Shown here: positions 1-5,329 of the stretch, piece by piece
How positions within the stretch are numbered: position 1 is the stretch's first letter
How the letters are laid out: every line of letters begins with the position of its first letter
Source: JBMOGA01 sp049318625
Lineage (GTDB): Bacteria; Pseudomonadota; Alphaproteobacteria; Rhizobiales; Hyphomicrobiaceae
Assembly: GCA_049318625.1 (NCBI GenBank)
Contig: JBMOGA010000111.1
Span: forward strand, 1 to 6,991
Reading direction: 5' to 3'
DNA length: 6,991 bases
Notes under the pieces: model-generated
Seen by the model: the letters and a program-made list of their open reading frames with translations, nothing else
The model's database searches: none
Told to the model about the DNA's origin: nothing
Made by a program: the position numbers and the translations under genes

Positions 1-289
1 CCTCCCGCGACTTCGTGCCTGGGCGCTTCTCCCACGTCGGCCAGCCCCAGCCGCATCGCCGCGCATGCCGACGTCCGAGAAACCTGCACCGAAGCGGAAC
101 CTGTCGCGGCGGCAGCTTCGGCGGTGCGCGCCGATGCGGGGCTGTGGATCGGGGGCGGCCGGGACAGGGCGCGGGCGCTATCCCGATTCATCTCTAACGC
201 TGGTCCCGTCGTGCCCTTCAGGTGCCAGCATCCTTCCTCACGCCCGCTCGCGGCGCAGGGGCCGGGCCGCGATGGACGGCGGGGCGGGG
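1..289. other. Left-edge region with no supportable gene
   Basis: I cannot assign a gene here. Several frames are open on both strands, as expected at this G+C content. One plus-strand frame is open from base 1 to 411, and one minus-strand frame is open from an ATG at 191 to the left edge (starting MNRDSARALSRPPP). Both are Ala/Arg/Pro-rich, lack a recognisable domain, and have no clear ribosome binding site. The minus-strand frame could be the start of a gene that continues beyond the window, but the sequence present does not decide it. The only structured element I see is the hairpin listed at 248-272. Confidence 0.4.
248..272 (-). terminator. Candidate hairpin downstream of the exported-protein gene
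   Basis: TCGCGGC (248-254) and GCCGCGA (266-272) form a perfect 7-bp inverted repeat with an 11-base loop. It starts 17 bases past the stop codon of the minus-strand gene ending at 290, which is a sensible place for a transcript end. No T-tract follows on the minus strand, so it is not a canonical intrinsic terminator. GC-rich inverted repeats this short also arise by chance in such DNA. Confidence 0.25.
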
Positions 290-946
290 TCACCACGCCT
301 TCAGAGCCTTGCAGACGGCAAGTGGCGCGCGTTCGAGCCGGAACGCGACCTTGGTTTCGCTGGCGCCGACGCTATGGGTTCCGCCACCTTCGCAGCCGTG
401 CTGCATTTTGAGCCGGTCGAAAATGAGATCGACGCTTGCCGTTGCGGGGACGCGCAGTGCGCGCATGCCGCCGCCGTCACATTCGATCCAGCAGGAGAGC
501 ATGAACTCCGGCTCGATCTCTTTGTCGGTTTTGTAGTCGTATCCGGACCATGCACATCCCGATCTCGCAAACAGTTCCTTTCCCAGCGTGGGGGACGTGA
601 CTCTCACGGTGAAATTGAAATCCCAGCTTTCATTGCGGGCCCGCCGCCCATTCGTGTAGTTGAGATAAAGCACCACATGGGAAACGGACTGGTTGGGACG
701 CTCGTGCATTCGTGGCGGGGGCAGAGGCTCACCGTTGGCATCGGTCAAGCGTCGTAGCTGCTCGGCGTACGTCGGCCATTGCTTCATGTCGACCGTCTTG
801 TCGCTGAAGCGGCCCTCGAAGCAGGTTTCCGTGCCCGGTCTGTTGTGAGGAATGATGCTCTTGATGGCGGTGTCGCCGCCCGCCTTTTTTGCCCCTGCGG
901 GACAGGCACAGACCACCATCGCGGCCAGCGTCGAGAGCAGTCGCAT
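290..946 (-). CDS. Hypothetical exported protein with six cysteines after the signal peptide
   Basis: The 218-residue product has no family I recognise. The chosen start gives a compact signal peptide: MR, a hydrophobic stretch at about residues 3-18, then a likely cleavage after AGA at residue 19, followed by KKAGGD. A lipoprotein reading is possible, because VCAC at 12-15 loosely resembles a lipobox, but I favour ordinary export to the periplasm. The rest is soluble-looking, with Cys at 42, 131, 152, 156, 185 and 212, enough for up to three disulfides. The stretch CWIECDGGGMRAL at 152-164 is distinctive. An AAGGG sequence ends 9 bases before this start. An in-frame ATG at 982 (12 residues longer) and one at 1048 are alternatives, but they put a polar leader before the hydrophobic segment. 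I prefer this strand to the overlapping plus-strand frame because of the signal peptide and balanced composition. It is 358 bases downstream of the DUF2189 gene and probably transcribed on its own. Confidence 0.68.
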   Translation of the reverse strand: MRLLSTLAAMVVCACPAGAKKAGGDTAIKSIIPHNRPGTETCFEGRFSDKTVDMKQWPTYAEQLRRLTDANGEPLPPPRMHERPNQSVSHVVLYLNYTNGRRARNESWDFNFTVRVTSPTLGKELFARSGCAWSGYDYKTDKEIEPEFMLSCWIECDGGGMRALRVPATASVDLIFDRLKMQHGCEGGGTHSVGASETKVAFRLERAPLAVCKALKAW

Positions 947-1028
947 CCGGAGGGACCCTTTGGTGCCGCCCAGGATCGTCATGGTCGTGAGCCCCCGCCT
1001 CGTTGCGCGACGGATGATGTCATCGCGG

Positions 1029-1055
1029 CCGTTGTCGAGACAAGGCAAGCAACGG
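1029..1055. repeat. Nested inverted repeat upstream of the exported-protein gene
   Basis: CCGTTG (1029-1034) and CAACGG (1050-1055) are a perfect 6-bp inverted pair around a 15-base interior. Overlapping the left arm is a tighter one, TTGTC-GA-GACAA (1032-1043), which resembles a small dyad operator. The element lies about 83 bases upstream of the preferred start at 946, where a promoter or regulator site would be expected. No convincing -35/-10 pair was found around it. Both repeats are short, so a chance origin is quite possible. Confidence 0.25.
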
Positions 1056-1304
1056 TAAGGGGGACTTGCAGGCTTATTCCGGAAAATGGGGGACGTTCCG
1101 GCTGACCCGCCTTTCGCTCAGCGAACAGGGCCGGCGCGGATGATGGCCTGATCCTCTCGAAGTCCAGGCACGCCAGGGGTGCAAAGCTGCGGGACGCGCG
1201 CCCGTCACAGGGACGGACAGGTCGTAAGAAGCCGTCCTCTCCCCCGTGCCCGACCCCACCGATATCACCAGCTCATGATCTCCATCGCGGCGCCGCCTCG
1301 CCGG
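1049..1304. other. Intergenic region between exported-protein and DUF2189 genes
   Basis: No gene is supported. The longest minus-strand frame here (1074-1268, 64 codons) is Arg/Ser/Pro-rich and has no recognisable motif. The gap contains a locally less GC-rich patch near 1044-1094, the palindrome TTCCGGAA at 1077-1084, two direct copies of GGGGGAC at 1059-1065 and 1088-1094, and a 5-bp stem TTCGC/GCGAA at 1113-1125. The last is roughly 180 bases past the DUF2189 stop and too weak to call a terminator. Confidence 0.4.
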
Positions 1305-2138
1305 TCAGACCGGCTTGCCGGGCATTGGCGCGATGACGCGGCGATAGAGATGCCAGGTGGCGTGCCCGAACACCGGCACCACGATGAACAGCCCCAGGAA
1401 AAAGGGCACCATGCCGGCCACCAGCGCAATGACGATCAGCGCCGCGAAGCCGAGCATCGGGACCGGATTCTTCGCCACCGCCGCGACCGACGTGATCATC
1501 GCCGTCATCAGGTCCACCTCGCGGTCGAGGATCAGCGGGAAGGACACCACCGTCACCGAGAACAGGATCGTCGCCATGATCGCGCCGACGACGTGGCCGA
1601 TGCCGAGGAAGGCAAGACCGTTGCCGGTCGTGAACACGATGGTTGCGAACTCGGCCAGCGTGGCCCCGAAGCCCATCATGCCGAGCAACACCGCCATCAG
1701 CACCCGCACCTGATACATCCAGACGATCAGGATGAAGACCGTGACGAACGCCATCCAGCGGATCTCGGACCGGCCGATGATCTCGCGCCAGATTGCCCCG
1801 AGCGGCGGCGCTTCGGCATGTGCCGAAAGCTCGCGGCTGACCACGTAGTGCCCGGTGGCGAGCAGCGGCGCGAGAATGGCGAAACCGGTCGCCAGCGGAT
1901 AGGCGAAATAGGGCATGCCGAGAAGTGTCAGGAACAACAGCAGTGCGACACCGCCTCCGGCGCAGATGCCGCCGATCAGCAGACCGAGGCGCGGCGCCCT
2001 CCGGAAGTCCGCGGCCCCTTGCAGGACAGCTGCGATCACATCGTCCCACGTGATGCTGCGGATCACCGGATCGGACTTGCCCGAGATCGATGCCGCCCCG
2101 ACGGCCGTGCTTTTGGTATCGCTTTCCGTTGACGCCAT
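1305..2138 (-). CDS. DUF2189 domain-containing integral membrane protein
   Basis: The 277-residue protein matches the pattern I know for the DUF2189 family of uncharacterised inner-membrane proteins of alphaproteobacteria. A short polar N-terminus of about 24 residues precedes a conserved-looking entry segment, VIRSITWDDVIAAVLQGAADF, at 25-45. Hydrophobic segments follow at roughly 51-71, 77-99, 128-153, 165-206 (probably two helices) and 228-256. The segment PYFAYPLATGFAILAPLLA at 76-94 is typical of the family. The C-terminal tail (HLYRRVIAPMPGKPV) is short and basic, so it is probably cytoplasmic. No catalytic motif is visible and the function is unknown. The start at 2138 was chosen because the family homology begins just after it. 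An in-frame ATG at 2300 would add 54 Arg/Ser-rich residues with no membrane or family character. The ribosome binding site is weak: GGGAT ends 10 bases before the ATG. The gap of 190 bases to the transporter gene upstream argues against tight coupling. Confidence 0.85.
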   Translation of the reverse strand: MASTESDTKSTAVGAASISGKSDPVIRSITWDDVIAAVLQGAADFRRAPRLGLLIGGICAGGGVALLLFLTLLGMPYFAYPLATGFAILAPLLATGHYVVSRELSAHAEAPPLGAIWREIIGRSEIRWMAFVTVFILIVWMYQVRVLMAVLLGMMGFGATLAEFATIVFTTGNGLAFLGIGHVVGAIMATILFSVTVVSFPLILDREVDLMTAMITSVAAVAKNPVPMLGFAALIVIALVAGMVPFFLGLFIVVPVFGHATWHLYRRVIAPMPGKPV

Positions 2139-2328
2139 GATCGTGATGATCCCAGATCGATGCCGCTCGTCGCTCGTCGATTGCAGCTTGCCACGAACTT
2201 GCGACAAACAGAACGGGCTCAGACGGTGGCGAAATCTGCTCTGGCACAGGTCCGGAGCGCCGTGCCGCCAACTCCGGGACCGCGTGTCCGGCGTTGCCAT
2301 GTCCGCCCCGCCCGTCCGGCCAGTGTTC
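2139..2328. other. Intergenic region upstream of the DUF2189 gene
   Basis: The 190-base gap separates the transporter stop from the DUF2189 start, both on the minus strand. It must hold the DUF2189 promoter if that gene has its own. A TTGTCG (minus strand, 2207-2202) resembles a -35 box, but the candidate -10 eighteen bases further on (CAATCG) is poor. Short imperfect hairpins exist near 2252-2291, for example CCGGAG (2252-2257) with CTCCGG (2272-2277), and GGAC (2277-2280) with GTCC (2286-2289). None is followed by a T-tract on the minus strand, so no transcription terminator is called. Confidence 0.35.
2164..2179. repeat. Short tandem repeat CGCTCGT x2.3
   Basis: Two complete head-to-tail copies of the 7-mer CGCTCGT (2164-2170 and 2171-2177) are followed by CG. 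The repeat sits about 26 bases upstream of the DUF2189 start codon, in the probable 5' leader. Copy number could vary by slippage, but two copies give no evidence of function. Confidence 0.5.
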
Positions 2329-3612
2329 TCACCCCCGCGTCCGCTCGCGGCGGTACCACCACGACATCGCTTCCATGGCGACGACGGCGAGGACTGCGGC
2401 CACGAGCAGGACGATCTCGCCCGCCGCGTAGCCGGCCCGGTCGACGATCAGCGCGAACAGCGCCGGCGCGACCGCGTTGAGGATCAGGTAGGGCGTCGCG
2501 AGGATGCCGAGGATGGTGCCGTAGCCCTGGGCGCCGAACAGGTAGAGCGGTACGGCGCCGCGGACGATGGTGATGAGGCCGTTGGAGACGCCGAGCACGA
2601 GCGTGAAGCCGAGCGCGAGCGCGAAACTGCCGCTGGCGGCGAGCAGCAGGACGAAGGACAGCGGCAGGATCGCCACGGCGATGCGGCCGACGTCGAGCGG
2701 TGCGAGCTTGCGGGCGAACAGGATCTCCCAGACGCGGCCGGCGACCTGGGCGACGCCCTTGATGGCGGCCAGCGTGACGGCGGCGCCGGCGGCGAGGCCG
2801 GTCGCCTGCAGGATGCTCGGCAGGTGGACCGCGAGGGCGCCGAACACGAAGGCGTTCGACGACATGACGGTGGCGAACAGCGCCATGGCGATCAGCTTCT
2901 TGCGCCCCGTCAGAAGGGGGGAGTCGGCGGCGGGCGCGGCGCCCGGCGCGCCGGGCGTGGCCGAGGCGGCGGCGGCGGCTTTCGGCTCGCGGCGGGCCAG
3001 GCCGAAGATGTGCAGCGGTACGCCGATGAGGAGATTGATGGCGGCGAACACCAGCAGCGTGTCGCGCCAGCCGACGGCAGCTTCGATGGCGTGGCCGATC
3101 GGCCAGAACACGGTCGAGGCGAAGCCGCCGAACAGCGTCATGTAGGAGATCGCGGCGCGGCCGCGTGACGGCGTCACCTGGACGACGGCGGCGAAGGCGG
3201 CGTCGTAGAGCGTGAGCCGCATCGCCACGCCGAGCAGCACCCAGACCGCGAGATAGCTCGTCTCGTCGGGCGCCCGGGACAGCAGGGCGAGGCCGACAGC
3301 CGTGAGGATGGAGCCGGCGGTCATGACGGCGCGTCCGCCGTGGCGATCGATGAGGCGGCCGACCAGCGTGGAGATGAGCCCCGAGGTCAGCAGGCCCGCC
3401 GTCAGCCCGCCGTAGACGAGCGTGCGGCTCCAGCCGGTATCGGCCATGATCGGGGTGCCGAGCACGCCGAGGGCATAGAGCGTGGTGCCCCAGGCGATGA
3501 TCTGGCCGATGCCGAGGGTGACGACGGCGGTGCCCATGGGGGCCGAGAGCCAGCCCAGGGCCGACCGGTGCCATGGGGGCCGGGCCGTCGGGCCCATCTG
3601 TGGCACGGTCAT
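2329..3612 (-). CDS. MFS transporter, substrate unknown
   Basis: The 427-residue product is a typical Major Facilitator Superfamily secondary transporter of the inner membrane. It has two six-helix halves, with hydrophobic segments spread through residues 24-205 and 237-415. They are joined by a polar, Ala/Pro-rich central loop at about 207-238. The loop between helices 2 and 3 carries the MFS motif A in the form GRLIDRHGGR (85-94), the best diagnostic feature. The tail WWYRRERTRG is basic and probably cytoplasmic. The substrate cannot be read from the sequence, and neither neighbour suggests one. The start at 3612 (MTVPQM) has a GAGGA ribosome binding site 9 bases upstream. An in-frame ATG at 3654 would add 14 residues, but its only purine-rich stretch abuts the start codon. 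The frame stays open upstream to 4275, but that part is antisense to the ABC1 gene and is polar and Arg-rich. The gene diverges from the ABC1 gene across a 261-base gap. Confidence 0.92.
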   Translation of the reverse strand: MTVPQMGPTARPPWHRSALGWLSAPMGTAVVTLGIGQIIAWGTTLYALGVLGTPIMADTGWSRTLVYGGLTAGLLTSGLISTLVGRLIDRHGGRAVMTAGSILTAVGLALLSRAPDETSYLAVWVLLGVAMRLTLYDAAFAAVVQVTPSRGRAAISYMTLFGGFASTVFWPIGHAIEAAVGWRDTLLVFAAINLLIGVPLHIFGLARREPKAAAAASATPGAPGAAPAADSPLLTGRKKLIAMALFATVMSSNAFVFGALAVHLPSILQATGLAAGAAVTLAAIKGVAQVAGRVWEILFARKLAPLDVGRIAVAILPLSFVLLLAASGSFALALGFTLVLGVSNGLITIVRGAVPLYLFGAQGYGTILGILATPYLILNAVAPALFALIVDRAGYAAGEIVLLVAAVLAVVAMEAMSWWYRRERTRG

Positions 3613-3621
3613 GCCGGGTTG

Positions 3622-3626
3622 TCCTC
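3622..3626 (-). promoter_or_regulatory. Ribosome binding site GAGGA of the MFS gene
   Basis: GAGGA on the minus strand (plus-strand TCCTC) ends 9 bases before the ATG at 3612. It favours that start over the in-frame ATG at 3654, which lies upstream of this site. Confidence 0.6.
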
Positions 3627-3665
3627 GTGGTTGGGCTGGCGCCGGACCCGTCATCTCGCCGGCGC

Positions 3666-3674
3666 GGTGTGATC
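3666..3674 (-). promoter_or_regulatory. 9-mer GATCACACC, copy facing the MFS gene
   Basis: On the minus strand this reads GATCACACC and lies 53 bases before the MFS start at 3612. The identical 9-mer sits on the plus strand 49 bases before the ABC1 start. Together the copies form a perfect inverted repeat with a 141-base spacer. The core TCACA/TGTGA resembles a CRP/FNR-type half-site, but no second half-site is adjacent, so the regulator is unknown. Confidence 0.3.
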
Positions 3675-3815
3675 TTGCGGCACCGTGCATGCGTAAGACT
3701 TCGGGAGGGCGTGTGGTCCGGTTCCGAGTGATTGGCCGGCCCGCACGCGCTCTCATGCCCTGATCCAGGGACGCAATCCCGGTCTCGGTTGCAGCGTTTC
3801 GCTTCGACCTCGACC

Positions 3816-3824
3816 GATCACACC
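3816..3824 (+). promoter_or_regulatory. 9-mer GATCACACC, copy facing the ABC1-family gene
   Basis: The plus-strand copy of the 9-mer lies 49 bases before the ATG at 3874. It has the same orientation and nearly the same distance to its gene as the copy at 3666-3674. It could be a shared operator or part of matched core promoters. Bases outside the nine do not match between copies. Confidence 0.3.
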
Positions 3825-3860
3825 CTAGACCCCGGCCCATCGACAGCCGATATGAAGGGC

Positions 3861-3865
3861 GGGAG
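3861..3865 (+). promoter_or_regulatory. Ribosome binding site GGGAG of the ABC1-family gene
   Basis: GGGAG ends 8 bases before the ATG at 3874, within a purine-rich run that begins near 3855. The spacing is normal and supports this start. Confidence 0.65.
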
Positions 3866-3873
3866 TACCAATC

Positions 3874-5235
3874 ATGAGCAACGAAGACAACCGGTTCTCG
3901 GCACGGGCCGCCCGCTACGTGCGGGTCGGCACCAACGTCGGCAGCGTCGCCGCCCGAGTGGCGGGGCAGCGGCTGTTCGGCTTCGAGAAGAACAGCGCCA
4001 AGGATGCGGCCGAACTCGCCGCCGCGCTCGGCGGGCTCAAGGGCCCGATGATGAAGGTCGCGCAGCTGCTGTCGACCATTCCCGAGGCGCTGCCGGCCGA
4101 GTATGCGCGCGAGCTGTCGCAGCTGCAGAGCCAGGCGCCGGCGATGGGGCCGGCGTTCGTGAAACGGCGGATGCAGGCAGAACTCGGCGTCGACTGGCAG
4201 GTCCGGTTCGCGAGCTTCGAGCCGGCGGCGACGGCGTCGGCCTCGCTCGGGCAGGTGCACCGGGCGGTCGGCCACGATGGGCGGCAGCTTGCCTGCAAGC
4301 TGCAGTATCCGGACATGCAGTCGGCCGTCGAGGCGGACCTCAATCAGCTGCGCGTGGTGTTCTCAGTGCACGCCCGCATGAGCCCGGCGGTCGACACTCG
4401 CGAGATGCTGGCCGAGATCGCGGCACGGCTGCGCGAGGAGCTGGATTACGAGTTGGAAGCGCGCCATGCCCTGCTCTACGGCGCCATCTTCAAGGACGAC
4501 CCGCTGATCCGCGTGCCCGAGATGCTGCCCGAGCTGTCGACCAAGCGGTTGCTCACCATGAGCTGGGTCGACGGCGACAAGCTGCTCGATCACAAGACCG
4601 ACCCGATCGAGGATCGTAACCGCATTGCTTCGGCGATGTTCCGGGCGTGGTGGTTTCCGTTCAGCCACTACGGCGTGATCCACGGCGATCCCCATCTCGG
4701 GAACTACACGGTGTTCAAGCAGGACGACGGCCGGGCTGGCGGGATCAATCTGCTCGACTACGGCTGCATCCGCACGTTCCGCACGCCGTTCGTGCAGGGC
4801 GTGATCGACCTCTATCGCGGGCTCGTGGAAGGCGACGAGGCGCGGGTCGCGCACGCCTACGAGACGTGGGGTTTCCGCGGGCTCACGAAAGAGCTGATCG
4901 AGGCGATGAACATCTGGGCGCGGTTCATCTACGGGCCGCTGCTGGACGATCGCGAGCGGACCATCGCCGAGGGCACGACGCCGGCGGAGTATGGCCGCCG
5001 GGAGGCGTTCAGCGTGCACAAGATCCTGAAGGAGAAGGGCCCGGTGACGGTGCCGCGCGAGTTCGTGTTCATGGACCGGGCGGCCATCGGCCTCGGCGGC
5101 GTGTTCCTGCATCTCGACGCGCGGATGAACTGGTACCGCCTGTTCAACGAGACGATCCAGGACTTCGATCTAGACGAGGTGGCGCGGCGCCAGCAGGCGC
5201 TGTTCAACGAGGTGGGTGTGCCGCTGCCGGTGTGA
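3874..5235 (+). CDS. ABC1/AarF/UbiB (COQ8-type) family atypical kinase-like protein
   Basis: The 453-residue product belongs to the ABC1/ADCK/UbiB family, whose members (yeast Coq8, human COQ8A, bacterial UbiB) support ubiquinone synthesis, probably as ATPases. The N-terminal family extension includes KGPMMKVAQLLSTIP (56-70). The nucleotide-binding loop is SASLGQVHRA (122-131), in place of a Gly-rich P-loop. The likely ATP-anchoring lysine is K142 in LACKLQYP, and EELDYELEA lies at 188-196. The catalytic loop is HGDPHLGN (270-277), and the metal-binding motif is DYG (295-297) in place of DFG. All expected active-site positions are present. The KxGQ motif reads KVAQ (61-64), with alanine for glycine. 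At 453 residues it lacks the hydrophobic C-terminal membrane segments of classical UbiB and ends in VGVPLPV. It is therefore more likely a COQ8-like paralogue than UbiB itself, so I give no symbol. It diverges from the MFS gene and converges with dxs, with 82 bases between the stops. Confidence 0.93.
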   Translation: MSNEDNRFSARAARYVRVGTNVGSVAARVAGQRLFGFEKNSAKDAAELAAALGGLKGPMMKVAQLLSTIPEALPAEYARELSQLQSQAPAMGPAFVKRRMQAELGVDWQVRFASFEPAATASASLGQVHRAVGHDGRQLACKLQYPDMQSAVEADLNQLRVVFSVHARMSPAVDTREMLAEIAARLREELDYELEARHALLYGAIFKDDPLIRVPEMLPELSTKRLLTMSWVDGDKLLDHKTDPIEDRNRIASAMFRAWWFPFSHYGVIHGDPHLGNYTVFKQDDGRAGGINLLDYGCIRTFRTPFVQGVIDLYRGLVEGDEARVAHAYETWGFRGLTKELIEAMNIWARFIYGPLLDDRERTIAEGTTPAEYGRREAFSVHKILKEKGPVTVPREFVFMDRAAIGLGGVFLHLDARMNWYRLFNETIQDFDLDEVARRQQALFNEVGVPLPV

Positions 5236-5294
5236 TCGCCCTCGGCGCAACGATCCCCGGTCACGTCAGGCTAGCGCGCACGGCGCGGACTTGT

Positions 5295-5329
5295 GGCCGG
5301 GCGTGGCGACGACCTGCTCAGGCCCGGCC
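5295..5329. terminator. Candidate hairpin between convergent ABC1 and dxs genes
   Basis: GGCCGGGC (5295-5302) and GCCCGGCC (5322-5329) are a perfect 8-bp inverted repeat with a 19-base loop. The right arm lies inside the last codons of dxs, and the loop includes its stop codon. The position between two convergent genes would suit a shared transcript end. However, the loop is long and no T-tract follows on either strand, so the call is weak. Confidence 0.2.

Larger units (their letters stand above)
3613..3873. promoter_or_regulatory. Divergent promoter region between MFS and ABC1-family genes
   Basis: This 261-base gap separates two divergently transcribed genes and must contain promoters for both. 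No strong -35/-10 pair stands out on either strand. TTGCAG at 3789-3794 and TAGACC at 3826-3831 are individually suggestive for the plus-strand gene but wrongly spaced as a pair. The clearest structure is a 9-mer present once on each strand, listed separately at 3666-3674 and 3816-3824. The plus-strand leader ends in a good ribosome binding site. Confidence 0.55.

Noticed and set aside
65..757. 230-codon plus-strand frame overlapping the exported-protein gene
   Set aside because: It starts in Arg/Pro-rich low-complexity sequence with no ribosome binding site or domain. The antisense frame has a signal peptide, balanced composition and a plausible start.
1059..1094. Two copies of GGGGGAC in a less GC-rich patch, considered as an insertion-sequence scar
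   Set aside because: Seven bases is too short. There is no matching inverted end, target duplication or transposase remnant nearby, and I cannot compare against element ends here.
1179..2132. 317-codon plus-strand frame and a second minus-strand frame (1273-2271) over the DUF2189 gene
   Set aside because: Both are extremely rich in Arg, His, Asp and Gly with no hydrophobic core. The DUF2189 frame on the minus strand explains the region.
1915..3168. 417-codon plus-strand frame antisense to the MFS gene
   Set aside because: Composition is dominated by Arg, Asp, Glu, Gly and Ala repeats, as in complementary-strand shadows of GC-rich genes. The opposite strand encodes a clear 12-helix transporter.
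3613..4275. 207-codon N-terminal extension of the MFS frame on the minus strand
   Set aside because: It is polar and Arg-rich, antisense to the 5' part of the ABC1 gene. The transporter has a good start and ribosome binding site at 3612.
4363..5112. 249-codon minus-strand frame inside the ABC1 gene
   Set aside because: It is His/Arg/Asp-rich antisense shadow with no family resemblance. The plus strand carries the complete ABC1-family motif set.
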